Shown one piece after another: positions 51,043 through 60,659 of a stretch of 64,000 bases of DNA. Origin of the DNA: Acidihalobacter aeolianus (lineage in GTDB: Bacteria; Pseudomonadota; Gammaproteobacteria; DSM-5130; Acidihalobacteraceae); the NCBI RefSeq assembly GCF_001753165.1, contig NZ_CP017448.1:1382462-1446461 (forward strand), written 5' to 3'. The number at the start of each line of letters is the position of its first letter. The first letter of the stretch is position 1. The notes beneath the pieces were generated by a model. The model did not search any database and had not been told where the DNA came from. It was given only the letters and a program-made list of their open reading frames with translations. The position numbers and the translations under genes are program-made.

Positions 51043-53190
51043 ATGAAACGAGAAGCCTCGAGCGACGCCGAGGGACATTCGCAGGACGAACAGCTGCTGC
51101 AGGGCCTGGAAGGCGTGCGGCGCGAGCACATGCAGCGCGCGCTGGCTCACATCGCCGCGGCCGGCGTGCGTGAGCGCAAGCGTCCGGATGGACGCAGTGC
51201 CGCCCTGCAATTGCGCGCGATGGGCGCCGACGAAGACTCGGTGCTGGCCTCCGTGCTGGCCGATCCGCGGCTGCGCAAGGCGTTGAGTGCCGAGCAGCTG
51301 ACCGAGGAGTTCGGCGAGTCCATGGCGAGCCTGGTCGGCAGCATCCACTGGCTGAACACCTTCAAGGAATGTCGCGAGGAATTCGTGCAGCCGCCGGAAC
51401 AGGCGGAGCATCTGCGGCGCATGCTGCTGGCGATGGTCGACGACGTGCGTGCGGTGCTGGTGAAGCTCGCCTACCGCGTCGAGCGCCTGCAGCTGCTCTC
51501 GGAGGAATCCTACGAGACGCGTCGCTGCATCGCCCGCGAAACCCTCGACATCTACGCCCCGCTGGCCAACCGGCTCGGCCTCGGCCAGCTCAAGTGGGGG
51601 TTGGAGGACCTCGCCTTCCGCTACCTGGAGCCGCAGACCTACAAGCGCCTGGCCAAGGCCCTGGAGGAGACCCGCGACTCCCGCGAAACTTACGTCAAGG
51701 CCTTCGTCGGCGCATTGCAGGCCGCGTTGGGCGAGGAGGGGATCGAGGCCGAGGTCTACGGCCGGCCCAAGCACATCTACAGCATCTACAAGAAAATCCA
51801 GCGCAAGCATTCGGATATCTCGGATCTGTACGACATCCGCGCGGTGCGCGTGCTGGTCGACCGGGTGTCCACCTGCTATGCCGTGCTCGGCGTGGTGCAC
51901 AGCCGCTGGACCCATATCCCCAAGGAATTCGACGACTACATCGCCAACCGCAAGGAGAACGGCTACCAGTCGCTGCACACCGCGGTGATCGGCCCGGAGG
52001 GCAAGGTGGTCGAGGTGCAGATCCGTACCCGCGAGATGCACGCGTTGGCCGAGCAGGGCGTGGCCGCGCACTGGCGCTACAAGGAGGGCGGCCGTCAGGA
52101 CGAGGCGCTGGACAAGGCGGTGAATTCCCTGCGCCAGTTGCTCGAACACCGCGACAACGACGAGGAGCTGCTGGAGAGCTTCCATACCGAGCTGTTCGGC
52201 GACCGGGTGTTCGTGATGACGCCGCGCGGCGACGTGCTCGATCTGCCCAAGGGGTCGACGCCGCTGGACTTCGCCTACGCGGTGCATTCGGAGATCGGCC
52301 ATCGCTGCCGTGGCGCCAAGGTGGACGGACACATCGTGCCGCTGAGCTACCTGCTCAAATCCGGCGAGCAGGTCGAAGTGCTCACCGCCAAGGAGCCGAA
52401 TCCCAGCCGCGACTGGTACAACCCCAACACGGGCTACCTCTACAGTGCGCGCAACCGCTCCAAGGTGCGCCACTGGTTCGCCCAGCTCGACCGCGATCAG
52501 CATCTGGCCGACGGTCGCGCGATCCTGGAACGCGAGGCGCAGCGCCTGGGCGTGCAGGTGCCCGATCTGGAGGTGCTGGTGCGACGCTTCCACGTGCAGA
52601 CGGCGGACGAACTGCTGCTCGCCATCGGCCGCGGTGACGTGCGTGCGGGCCAGCTTGCCTCGGCCATGCAGGGACCGGTGGCCGCGCCCACGCTGCCCGC
52701 GGCCGGGGTGCGCAAGGCGCCGACGCGCAGCAGCGCACCCGACCGCGACGCGATCCGGGTGCAGGGCGTGGGTAACCTGCTGACCCAGTTCGCGCAGTGC
52801 TGCAAGCCGGCACCCGGCGATCCGGTGGTGGGTTACATCACCAAGGGCGAGGGCGTGGTCATCCATCGCAGCGACTGCCCGAACATCCTCAATCTGCCCG
52901 ACGCCCAGCGCAAACGCCTGATCGAGGCGGACTGGGGCGAGCGCCCGCACAGCTATCCGGTGGATGTGCACATCGAGGCCTTCGACCGTCAGGGCCTGCT
53001 GCGCGACATCACCCAGACCCTGACCAACGAGAAGATCAACGTCCTCGCGGCCAACACGCGCACCAACCGCGAGGACCAGTCGGTGATCATGGATCTCGAA
53101 ATCGAGATCGTGGACATCCCGCAGCTCGGCCGGGTGCTCGACAGGCTGAGCCAGCTGCCCAATGTCATCAGCGCGGAACGCAAGCACTAA
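51043..53190 (+). CDS. relA: (p)ppGpp synthetase RelA
   Basis: The 715-residue protein has a pseudo-hydrolase N-terminal domain lacking an HD motif, a synthetase domain (YGRPKHIYSIYKKIQRKHSD; EFDDYIANRKENGYQSLHTA), a TGS domain (VFVMTPRGDVLDLPKGSTPL), a zinc-finger-like region (LTQFAQCCKPAPGDPVVGYI) and a C-terminal ACT domain. The missing HD residues point to RelA rather than bifunctional SpoT. It makes the alarmone in amino-acid starvation on the ribosome. Confidence 0.93.
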   Translation: MKREASSDAEGHSQDEQLLQGLEGVRREHMQRALAHIAAAGVRERKRPDGRSAALQLRAMGADEDSVLASVLADPRLRKALSAEQLTEEFGESMASLVGSIHWLNTFKECREEFVQPPEQAEHLRRMLLAMVDDVRAVLVKLAYRVERLQLLSEESYETRRCIARETLDIYAPLANRLGLGQLKWGLEDLAFRYLEPQTYKRLAKALEETRDSRETYVKAFVGALQAALGEEGIEAEVYGRPKHIYSIYKKIQRKHSDISDLYDIRAVRVLVDRVSTCYAVLGVVHSRWTHIPKEFDDYIANRKENGYQSLHTAVIGPEGKVVEVQIRTREMHALAEQGVAAHWRYKEGGRQDEALDKAVNSLRQLLEHRDNDEELLESFHTELFGDRVFVMTPRGDVLDLPKGSTPLDFAYAVHSEIGHRCRGAKVDGHIVPLSYLLKSGEQVEVLTAKEPNPSRDWYNPNTGYLYSARNRSKVRHWFAQLDRDQHLADGRAILEREAQRLGVQVPDLEVLVRRFHVQTADELLLAIGRGDVRAGQLASAMQGPVAAPTLPAAGVRKAPTRSSAPDRDAIRVQGVGNLLTQFAQCCKPAPGDPVVGYITKGEGVVIHRSDCPNILNLPDAQRKRLIEADWGERPHSYPVDVHIEAFDRQGLLRDITQTLTNEKINVLAANTRTNREDQSVIMDLEIEIVDIPQLGRVLDRLSQLPNVISAERKH

Positions 53191-53290
53191 AAATATGAAA
53201 AAATAGATATTTATATTTTTAAGTTAACGTAATTAATCATATAGGTTGTGTTGCCGCTCTGTGCGACGGAGCAACCGGCGAGGAGGAATC
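53191..53290. promoter_or_regulatory. AT-rich intergenic region between relA and the hydrolase gene
   Basis: About 60 bases right after relA are almost pure A/T (AAAAATATGAAAAAATAG and onwards) in an otherwise GC-rich segment. AAAAATAT and ATATTTTT form a weak inverted repeat. This may serve as terminator or as an UP-element-like promoter for the next gene, whose AGGAGGA site is at 53281. Confidence 0.4.
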
Positions 53291-54079
53291 ATGCCCGTAG
53301 CTGAAATCGACGATCTGCGTCTGCACTACCGCCAGGACGGTCCCGAGGATGCACCGGTGGTGGTGCTCTCCAGCTCGCTCGGCGAGGCGCTCGAGATGTG
53401 GAATCCGCAGATTCCGGCGCTGAGCGAGCGTTTTCGGGTATTGCGTTACGATACCCGAGGACACGGCCGCAGCAGCGTCCCGCTGGGTCCTTATACCATC
53501 GAGCGCCTGGGCCGCGACGTGCTCGGCCTGCTCGACGCGCTCGATATCGAGCGCGCTAACTTCTGCGGGCTTTCGTTGGGCGGCATGACCGGCATCTGGC
53601 TCGGCAGCCACGCCGCCGACCGTCTCGAACGTCTGGTGCTGTGCAATACCGCGGCCAAGCTCGGCAGCCCCGAGGACTGGGAAGCACGCATATGTCAACT
53701 CGCCGAGGGCGGCATGAACGCAGTGATCGGCACCACCATGGAGCGCTGGTTCACGCCGGGCTTCCGCGAGCGCGAGCGCGCCGAGTGCACCGCGATCCAG
53801 GCCATGCTCAACGTGACCGATCCGGTGGGCTATGCCGCCTGCTGCGCCGCCATCCGCGACATGGATCAGCGTACGGACCTCGTCCGCATCGGCGTGCCCA
53901 CACTGGTGATCGCGGGCCGACACGACCCGGTGACGCCGCCCGACGCGATGCGCGCGCTGGCCGAGGGAATTCCACAGGCAGAGTTGGTGACGTTGGACGC
54001 GGCCCATCTGTCCAATGTCGAGGCGGCCGAGGCGTTCACGCGCAGCCTGATCGGGTTCCTCGACAAGGGGGCTCTCTGA
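53291..54079 (+). CDS. Alpha/beta hydrolase (3-oxoadipate enol-lactonase-like)
   Basis: The 262-residue protein has the oxyanion region VLSSSLGEALEMW, the nucleophile elbow GLSLGGMTG, Asp in IAGRHDPVTPP, and His in DAAHLSN, the arrangement of PcaD-type lactonases. No other protocatechuate-pathway gene is in the window, so the lactone substrate is unproven. ATG 53291 follows AGGAGGA by 3-4 bases. Confidence 0.83.
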   Translation: MPVAEIDDLRLHYRQDGPEDAPVVVLSSSLGEALEMWNPQIPALSERFRVLRYDTRGHGRSSVPLGPYTIERLGRDVLGLLDALDIERANFCGLSLGGMTGIWLGSHAADRLERLVLCNTAAKLGSPEDWEARICQLAEGGMNAVIGTTMERWFTPGFRERERAECTAIQAMLNVTDPVGYAACCAAIRDMDQRTDLVRIGVPTLVIAGRHDPVTPPDAMRALAEGIPQAELVTLDAAHLSNVEAAEAFTRSLIGFLDKGAL

Positions 54080-54157
54080 TTGTGTGGCATATCCCACAGC
54101 ATCTATAAATCGAGTCGATATACTTATTGGTGCGTATCGATCTGGGGAGACGAGCGT

Positions 54158-54712
54158 ATGTCGATGAAGGATTCGAACAACCGTTTCGGCTGGCTGACCA
54201 TCACCAACCACTGGCTGACCGCCGCACTGATCCTGCTCATGCTCGTCGTGGGCTTCTACATGGCCGACTTGCCGCGCGGTCCCGACAAGCTGCAGATGAT
54301 CGGGGTACACAAGTCCATCGGCATCACCATCCTGCTGCTGGTGATCCTGCGCATTTTCTGGCGTGCTGTGAATCCCATGCCGGTACTGCTCGGGGCGCCG
54401 CCGCGTTGGCGACACAGGCTGGCGCGCACGGTGCAGTTTTCGCTGATCGCCCTGATCCTGCTGATGCCGCTCAGCGGCTGGATCATGTCCTCGGCGGGCG
54501 GGCACCCGTTCTCGTTCTTCGGCCTGTTCACGCTGCCGCCGCTGGTGGGCAAGAGCAAGGCGCTCGGCGAGGCCTTTCACGAAATCCACGAACTCCTGGC
54601 CTTCGCCATCATCGCGGTGCTCACGGTCCACGTGCTCGCTGCGTTGCGACACGCCTTTCTGGATCGCGACGCGACCCTGCTGCGCATGCTGGGCCGGCCC
54701 GGACGCGACTGA
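54158..54712 (+). CDS. Cytochrome b561 family protein
   Basis: The 184-residue membrane protein has four helices with the expected haem-ligand histidines (TITNHWLTAALILLMLVVGF; VHKSIGITILLLVILRIFW; FHEIHELLAFAIIAVLTVHV). It probably transfers electrons from quinol to a periplasmic acceptor, or detoxifies superoxide like CybB. GGGGAGA precedes ATG 54158; an in-frame upstream ATG at 54080 would add 26 residues with no helix and no ribosome site. Confidence 0.87.
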   Translation: MSMKDSNNRFGWLTITNHWLTAALILLMLVVGFYMADLPRGPDKLQMIGVHKSIGITILLLVILRIFWRAVNPMPVLLGAPPRWRHRLARTVQFSLIALILLMPLSGWIMSSAGGHPFSFFGLFTLPPLVGKSKALGEAFHEIHELLAFAIIAVLTVHVLAALRHAFLDRDATLLRMLGRPGRD

Positions 54713-54772
54713 GCGGGACGTCCGTAGCGAACGGGCCGCGTACGACACGGGCGGCCCGCACCAGACAGGCGT

Positions 54773-55360
54773 TTATTCCACGACGATCCGTCCCTTCATG
54801 CCGGCCTCCCGGTGGCCGGGCAGCAGGCAGGCGTATTCGAATTTGCCCGGCCGGTCGAAGCGCCAGACCAGGCCGCCGCGTTGGCCGGCCTTGAGCTGGA
54901 TCATGTTCGGTGCGACATGCGCCATCGCAGGCATCTTGCGCATCATCTCGGCGTGCTGTGCGAGCCTGTCCGCGGGCCCGATGACCATTTCGTGCACCAG
55001 ATGTCCCTGGTTGCGCACGAAGAAGCGGATGGTTTCTCCCGTCTTGATGTGCAGCTCGGCGGGCGCGAAGCGCATGGCGTCGCTCATGTCGATCTCGACG
55101 GTGCGGTCGACCCGCGCGGGGTCGCCGGGGCTGCCCGCCATTCCGCCGTGCAGGTCGTGCCCGTCGGCGCTCATGCCTTCATGCATGCCCATGTTTCCGT
55201 GCATGCCGTTCATCCGGTCCATGCCGGGCATGGCGTGTCCGGGCATCTGCACGTCGCTGCCGTGCATGGCTCCGGGCATCATCGGGGCTTTCGGTTCGCC
55301 GTTCGCCAGCGCGAGCGCTGGCAACAGGGCGACCAGGCCGATCAGGGTGGATGTCTTCAT
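54773..55360 (-). CDS. Exported cupredoxin-like copper protein
   Basis: The 195-residue precursor has a signal peptide (STLIGLVALLPALALAN), a Met/His-rich linker (about residues 25-75, many HxMxGM units), and a cupredoxin domain with Cu-ligand-like His in GHLVHEMVIG and Cys/His/Met in YACLLPGHREAGMKG. It probably binds copper in the periplasm, like CopI-type proteins. It follows copB and copA in the same direction, so it belongs to the cop operon. Confidence 0.85.
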   Translation of the reverse strand: MKTSTLIGLVALLPALALANGEPKAPMMPGAMHGSDVQMPGHAMPGMDRMNGMHGNMGMHEGMSADGHDLHGGMAGSPGDPARVDRTVEIDMSDAMRFAPAELHIKTGETIRFFVRNQGHLVHEMVIGPADRLAQHAEMMRKMPAMAHVAPNMIQLKAGQRGGLVWRFDRPGKFEYACLLPGHREAGMKGRIVVE

Positions 55361-55401
55361 GGGCTGTCTCCTTGAGAGGATGGGGTGGACCCCGGGGTGG
55401 T

Positions 55402-56445
55402 TCAGAACCAGAAGTGCAGTCCGGCGACCCAGCGGGTTTCGCGCGCGGGTTCACCGGCGGCGCGTGCGAAATCGGCGGTTTCTCCGAACTTGCCGGCCCA
55501 TTCGACACCGACGTAGGGCGCGAACTGGCGCCCGAATTCGCGCCTCAGGCGCAGCCCGGCACTGGCGTCGGACAGGCCGCTGCCGAGGCTGCGCGCCGCG
55601 TCGCGACGGCCGTAGAGATTTGCCTCCAGGCGTGGCTGCAGGATCAGTCGCTGGGTGATACGCAGGTCGTATTCGGTGGCGGCATACAGCGCGGTGCGGC
55701 CATCGCCGCCGACGTAGGCGGTGACGTCGGTCTCGAACCAGTAGGGCGCAAGGCCCTCGAAGCCGAAGGCCAGCCAGGTGCGCGAAGGATCGATGCCGCT
55801 GTCGTGGCGCACGCCGAGCTGACCGTTCCAGAAGGCGGAAAGCGCATGGCTCCAGAAGGCCTGGGTGGTAGCTTCCTGCAGCCTGCCGTTTGCGATGTGG
55901 CCCTCGGCCTTGACCACCAGGCGGTTGAAGTCGCGCCCGATCCAGGCCTGGGCATCGTAGGCGGTGGCGTCGCCGTGAGAGGTGAAAACGCGTTCCAGCC
56001 GGTCCACGCGCACGGCGTGGAACCGCTTCTCGTCGGCAAGGTGCAGGCGTTGTTTGTCGGGCAGCGCGTACGCGCCGGAGGTGAGGGTGTAGCCGTCGGC
56101 GTAGGCATGCGGGTCGCGTGCATCGGCCGGCGCGCTGCCGCCCTGCATGGACATGCTGTCGTGCGTCATTGCGCCGCTGCTTGCGGGGGCAGGCGTGGCG
56201 CCGTGGTTCATGGCTGGCGCTGCGGCGTGTCCCATGCCGGCATGGACCATGCCAGCGTGATCGCCCGACATGGTGCCGTGGGACGGTTTGGCATCGGTCT
56301 GACCGGCAGGGGCGCCGTGCATCATGCCGTCGTGCTGCATGGGCGGTACGGCGGCGTCCGGTGTGGTCGTATCCGCCTGCACGGCCGTCGCGGCGAGCAG
56401 CGCGGCGACGGTCAGGTTCAGGATGGCGGTGCGGGGCAGATTCAT
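55402..56445 (-). CDS. copB: Copper resistance outer-membrane protein CopB
   Basis: The 347-residue precursor has a signal peptide (TAILNLTVAALLAATAVQAD), a Met/His-rich N-terminal region (HDGMMHGAPAGQ; MVHAGMGHAAAPAMNHG) for Cu binding, and a C-terminal beta-barrel region (WIGRDFNRLVVKAEGHIANG; PRLEANLYGRRDAARSLGSG) ending in an aromatic residue (HFWF), typical of PcoB/CopB. It acts with CopA in periplasmic copper sequestration. It lies 30 bases downstream of copA. Confidence 0.92.
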   Translation of the reverse strand: MNLPRTAILNLTVAALLAATAVQADTTTPDAAVPPMQHDGMMHGAPAGQTDAKPSHGTMSGDHAGMVHAGMGHAAAPAMNHGATPAPASSGAMTHDSMSMQGGSAPADARDPHAYADGYTLTSGAYALPDKQRLHLADEKRFHAVRVDRLERVFTSHGDATAYDAQAWIGRDFNRLVVKAEGHIANGRLQEATTQAFWSHALSAFWNGQLGVRHDSGIDPSRTWLAFGFEGLAPYWFETDVTAYVGGDGRTALYAATEYDLRITQRLILQPRLEANLYGRRDAARSLGSGLSDASAGLRLRREFGRQFAPYVGVEWAGKFGETADFARAAGEPARETRWVAGLHFWF

Positions 56446-56475
56446 CGTCGTTCTCCTTCTGGCGGTGCCTGTGTT

Positions 56476-58260
56476 TCAGGCGACCACGACCTCGCGGAAC
56501 ATGCCCGCATCCATGTGAAACATCAGGTGGCAATGCCAGGCCCAGCGGCCGCGCGCGTCGGCGGTGACCAGAAAGCTGATGCGCTGCGCGGGTTGCACCG
56601 CGATGGTATGCAACCGCGCCTGGAATTCGCCGCTCGGCGATTCGAGTTCGCTCCACATGCCGTGCAGGTGCATGGGGTGGGTCATCATGGTGTCGTTGTG
56701 CAGGATCACGCGCAGGCGTTCGCCGTAGCGGAAATGCACCGGCGTGGAATCGCCGAAAGGCAGGCCGTCGAAGGCCCAGGTGTAGCGCTCCATGTTGCCG
56801 GTCAGGTGTAGCTCGATCTCGCGCTCGGGACCGCGCGGGTCGAGCGGCCCGCCCAGAGTATGAAGATCGGCTAGGGTGAGGCTGCGGTGGCCGTTGCCGC
56901 GCAGGCCCACGCCGGGATCGTCCAGGTTGGTGCGCGGCATATCGACGCGCATGTCGGTGCCGGGGCCGTATTCGGTGCGCGCGTGGCGTACGGGGGGGCT
57001 GCCGCCGGCGGCTGGCATGGCCATGCCGTGCGCGCCGTGCGCCATCGGCTGCCCGGCCGGGTTCATGCCGCCGTGGTTCATGCTGACGTGTCCGGCCGCG
57101 GCGTGCTCCATGCCGCCCATCGCGCCCATCATGTCAGTCATGGTGAGCTGTTCGATTCGGTCGAGCGCGGGCACCGGCGCATTCAGCCCCTCGCGCACCG
57201 CGAGGGTGCCGCGCGCATAGCCGCTGCGGTCCATGGACTGCGCGAAGATGGTGTAGGCCTCGTCGTGCGGGCTCACGATCACGTCGTAGGTCTCGCCGGG
57301 GCCGAAGCGGAACTCGTCGACCGTCACCGGTTCGACGTCGACGCCGTCGGCCTGCACGACGGTGAGCTTGAGTCCGGGGATGCGCACGTCGTAGAAGCTG
57401 TTGGCGGCGCCGTTGACGAAGCGCAGGCGCACGCGCTCGCCGGGGCGGAACAGCCCGGTCCAGTTGCCGGCCGGCGTGGTGCCGTTCATCAGGTAGGTGA
57501 GGGTGTCGCCCGACACGTCCGCGAGGTCGGTCGGGCTCATGCGCATCCGGTTCCACATGCGCCGCTTGCCGAATGCGGCGGCGACCCCCTCGTGCGCGGC
57601 GTCGCGGAAGAAATCCATCGCCGTGGGCTGATGGTAATTGTAATAGTCGCTGTGCGACTTGAGCTTGGCGAAGACGCGCATGGGATCCTCGTCGGTCCAG
57701 TCGGACAGGGCGATCACGTGCTCGCGGTCGGCGCGGATGGTCTCGCCGCCGGCTGGCTCGACGACGATGGCACCGTACAGGCCGGTCTGCTCCTGCATGC
57801 CGCTGTGCGAGTGATACCAATAGGTGCCGCTCTGGCCGACCTTGAAGCGGTAGACGAAGGTTTCGCCGGGCGCGATTCCGGGGAAGCTGATGCCGGGCAC
57901 GCCGTCCATCCGGTAGGGCAGGATGATGCCGTGCCAGTGGATCGAGGTGACCTCGCGCAGGCGGTTGGTCACGCGCAGGGTCACGGTGTCGCCCTCGCGC
58001 CAGTGCAGGGTCGGCGCCGGGATCGAGCCGTTGATGGTGGTGGCGATGCGCGGCTGGCCGGTGAAGTTGACGGCTGACTCGGCGATCACGAGATCGAACT
58101 CGGTGCCGCGCAGCCCCGGTGCTCCGGTTGCGGCCGTGCGGCCTACGCTGCTCGCGGCGGCCGCAAGCGAGGGGGCGAGGCCAAGCATCACGCCCCCGGC
58201 CGCGAGACCCTGGACGAAGCGTCGGCGGCGAAGATCAGGGCCTGTCGGGACTCGGGTCAT
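56476..58260 (-). CDS. copA: Multicopper oxidase CopA (copper resistance)
   Basis: The 594-residue protein has a twin-arginine signal (RRRRFVQGLAAGGVMLGLAP) and the four copper-ligand boxes: HWHGI, YHSHSG, HPMHLHG and WAWHCHLMFHMDAGM. A Met/His-rich insert (HAAAGHVSMNHGGMNPAGQP onward) precedes the third cupredoxin domain. It oxidises Cu(I) in the periplasm. ATG 58260 is chosen because AGGAGGAG lies 8 bases upstream; a longer frame to 58353 is not supported. Confidence 0.94.
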   Translation of the reverse strand: MTRVPTGPDLRRRRFVQGLAAGGVMLGLAPSLAAAASSVGRTAATGAPGLRGTEFDLVIAESAVNFTGQPRIATTINGSIPAPTLHWREGDTVTLRVTNRLREVTSIHWHGIILPYRMDGVPGISFPGIAPGETFVYRFKVGQSGTYWYHSHSGMQEQTGLYGAIVVEPAGGETIRADREHVIALSDWTDEDPMRVFAKLKSHSDYYNYHQPTAMDFFRDAAHEGVAAAFGKRRMWNRMRMSPTDLADVSGDTLTYLMNGTTPAGNWTGLFRPGERVRLRFVNGAANSFYDVRIPGLKLTVVQADGVDVEPVTVDEFRFGPGETYDVIVSPHDEAYTIFAQSMDRSGYARGTLAVREGLNAPVPALDRIEQLTMTDMMGAMGGMEHAAAGHVSMNHGGMNPAGQPMAHGAHGMAMPAAGGSPPVRHARTEYGPGTDMRVDMPRTNLDDPGVGLRGNGHRSLTLADLHTLGGPLDPRGPEREIELHLTGNMERYTWAFDGLPFGDSTPVHFRYGERLRVILHNDTMMTHPMHLHGMWSELESPSGEFQARLHTIAVQPAQRISFLVTADARGRWAWHCHLMFHMDAGMFREVVVA

Positions 58261-58351
58261 GTCGTCTGCTCCTCCTGCGGATGTCGGGCGCCCGGACGGG
58301 ACGTTGCGGACCAGCCTAGTGGGTGGCCGCTGTCCCTCGCATGACCGCTTC

Positions 58352-58367
58352 ATTACATTGATGTCAT
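58352..58367. promoter_or_regulatory. CopR/CusR box between copA and copR
   Basis: ATTACATTGATGTCAT is an imperfect palindrome (ATTACA, 4 bases, TGTCAT), matching the ATTACA/TGACA-n4-TGTCA/TGTAAT style of copper response-regulator boxes. It lies in the 175-base divergent region and can serve both operons. Confidence 0.72.
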
Positions 58368-58435
58368 GATGGGCGGGTGGTCTGGCGGAGGGCTAAGCTG
58401 GGTGCGTGGCGCTGATGCAAGAAGGAGCGAAAGGC

Positions 58436-59119
58436 ATGAAGCTGCTGGTGGTCGAGGACGAGGAGAAGACGGGCGAATACCTGCGCCAGGGGCTCACCGA
58501 GGCGGGATTCGTGGTCGACCTCGTGCGCAACGGCCTCGACGGCCACCACCTCGCGATGACCGGCGACTACGACCTCGTGGTGCTCGACGTGATGCTGCCC
58601 GACGTCGACGGCTGGCGCATCCTGCGCGCCCTGCGCGAGGCCGGCCGGCAGTTGCCGGTGCTGTTCCTCACCGCGCGCGACAGCGTGGAGGACCGGGTCA
58701 AGGGCCTCGAACTCGGCGCGGACGACTATCTGGTCAAGCCCTTCGCCTTTTCCGAACTGCTCGCTCGGGTGCGTACCCTGCTGCGCCGGGGTGCCGCGCC
58801 GGCCGTCGCCGACCGCCTTGAGGTGGGCGATCTCGTGCTCGACCTGCCGCGCCGCCGTGCCAGCCGCGGCGGCACGCGTATCAACCTGACCAACAAGGAA
58901 TTCGCGCTGCTGGAGCGGCTGGTGCGTCGGCAGGGCGAGGTGCTTCCGCGCTCGCTGATCGCATCGCAGGTCTGGGACATGAATTTCGACAGCGACACCA
59001 ACGTGATCGACGTCGCGATCCGCCGCCTGCGCGCCAAGGTGGACGAGGGCTTCGAGCCCAAACTCATCCACACGGTACGAGGCATGGGCTACGTGCTCGA
59101 CCTGCCGGACGCCGAATGA
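58436..59119 (+). CDS. copR: Copper response regulator (CopR/CusR)
   Basis: The 227-residue protein has an OmpR-type receiver ([18 protein letters not shown]; phospho-Asp in [11 protein letters not shown]; Lys in [11 protein letters not shown]) and a winged-helix DNA-binding domain ([33 protein letters not shown]). It is divergent from copA and overlaps copS by 4 bases (ATGA). ATG 58436 is chosen over 58406 because the receiver starts immediately after it. It probably binds the ATTACATTGATGTCAT box. Confidence 0.92.
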   Translation: MKLLVVEDEEKTGEYLRQGLTEAGFVVDLVRNGLDGHHLAMTGDYDLVVLDVMLPDVDGWRILRALREAGRQLPVLFLTARDSVEDRVKGLELGADDYLVKPFAFSELLARVRTLLRRGAAPAVADRLEVGDLVLDLPRRRASRGGTRINLTNKEFALLERLVRRQGEVLPRSLIASQVWDMNFDSDTNVIDVAIRRLRAKVDEGFEPKLIHTVRGMGYVLDLPDAE

Positions 59120-60513
59120 GCCGCCGCCCGGTTTCGCTCGCGCTGCGGGTGACGGTCCGCGTGGGGCTGGCCACTTGCCTGCTGTTTCTCGGCTTCGGCT
59201 GGGTCATCGAACGCTCGATCGAACATCACTTCGTCGAGCAGGATGCCGGGGTGCTCGCCGGCGTGGCGCGCGCGGTGGTGACCGCGCTCGACACCCGCCC
59301 GGCGCAAGTGCCGTTGCACGAGGTCCTGGCGCGCGCCGTCTCCGCCGAGAAGCGCGTGTTCGTCAGCGTGACCGGCGCCGACGGCAGCCGGCTGTACGCT
59401 ACGCCCGGCGCGGATTTATCACCGCTGCTGGCGGCGGGCAGCCCCGCCGTGCAGATCGCTGCCGGCGACGTGCGCGTCTGGCGTACGGACGGCAGACGTT
59501 ACCGCGGCGCGCTGCTGCGGATCGATGCCGGTCTTCCCGGTCACTTGCGGCCGATCACCGTCGCGGTGGCGATGTCGACCGATTTTCACCAGCATTTCCT
59601 CGACTGGTTCCGCCACACGCTCTGGCTGACCGCCGCCTTCGCCTGCCTGATGGCCATCGCCGCCGCCTGGTTAGCGGTGCAGCGCGGGCATGCGCCGCTG
59701 CGCGACGTCAGCGCGCGCATCCGCGGCATTACCTCTGCGCGGCTCGATACGCGCCTGGCACCCGAGGCGGTGCCGGTCGAACTGGCCGAGCTGGCGACCT
59801 CGTTCAACGATATGCTCGAACGCATCGAGGACAGCTTTCGCCGCCTGTCGGCCGTGTCCGCAGACATCGCCCACGAACTGCGCACGCCGGTGACCAATCT
59901 CGCGACGCAGACCCAGGTCGCGCTCGGCCGCGCGCGCGACGCCGCGGCCTATCGCGAGATCCTCTATTCCAATCTCGAGGAGTACGAACGCCTGAGCAAG
60001 ATGATCGGCGACATGCTGTTCCTCGCGCAGGCCGACAACCGCCGCCTGCGCCTCGAACGCGACGCTGTCGATCTCGCGGCGGAGAGCCAGGCGCTGTTCG
60101 AGTTCTTCGAGGCTTGGGCCGAGGACCGCGGCGTCGCGCTGCAACTGCGGGGAGACGCGCCCAGCGTGCAGGGTGACCGCCTGATGTTGCGCCGTGCGTT
60201 GAGCAATCTGCTGAGCAACGCCATTCGACACGCACCGGCCGGCTCGTCGGTGAGCGTGCGCCTGTCGTCCGAGCCGGACGCGGTCGAGATCGCGGTCGAG
60301 AACCCGGGCGACATCGACCCGACGCATCTGCCGCGACTTTTTGAACGCTTCTACCGCGCCGATCCAGCGCGCCGGCATACGGGCGAGGGCGCTGGCCTCG
60401 GGCTTGCCATCGTCAAATCCATCGCCGAGGCGCATGGTGGTTCGGTGAGCATCGAATCGGCGGACGGATGCACGCGCTTCGTCATCCGCCTGCCGCGTGC
60501 CAGCATGACCTGA
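59116..60513 (+). CDS. copS: Heavy-metal sensor histidine kinase (CopS/CusS)
   Basis: The 465-residue membrane kinase has two helices flanking a periplasmic sensor of about 130 residues, a HAMP region, the phospho-His motif [14 protein letters not shown], and ATPase boxes N ([12 protein letters not shown]) and G ([20 protein letters not shown]). It detects periplasmic copper and phosphorylates CopR. It is the last gene of the regulatory pair. The length fits the CusS family. Confidence 0.92.
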   Translation: MSRRPVSLALRVTVRVGLATCLLFLGFGWVIERSIEHHFVEQDAGVLAGVARAVVTALDTRPAQVPLHEVLARAVSAEKRVFVSVTGADGSRLYATPGADLSPLLAAGSPAVQIAAGDVRVWRTDGRRYRGALLRIDAGLPGHLRPITVAVAMSTDFHQHFLDWFRHTLWLTAAFACLMAIAAAWLAVQRGHAPLRDVSARIRGITSARLDTRLAPEAVPVELAELATSFNDMLERIEDSFRRLSAVSADIAHELRTPVTNLATQTQVALGRARDAAAYREILYSNLEEYERLSKMIGDMLFLAQADNRRLRLERDAVDLAAESQALFEFFEAWAEDRGVALQLRGDAPSVQGDRLMLRRALSNLLSNAIRHAPAGSSVSVRLSSEPDAVEIAVENPGDIDPTHLPRLFERFYRADPARRHTGEGAGLGLAIVKSIAEAHGGSVSIESADGCTRFVIRLPRASMT

Positions 60514-60659
60514 AGCGGCATCTGCGTTTCCGCTGCGTTCGGTATCGATACAGGGTCCTGATCCAGGTCATCCTGCGGGCGGAATGGCTTAGGTCGGTCG
60601 AGTTTTTTGCAGGAAGATATCGCCAAGCATCGCAGACCCACGAACCGGGGAGTCCCGTC

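Noticed and set aside
50656-53187. 843-codon open frame on the minus strand
   Set aside because: It is antisense to relA and the end of ybbP, with no family features.
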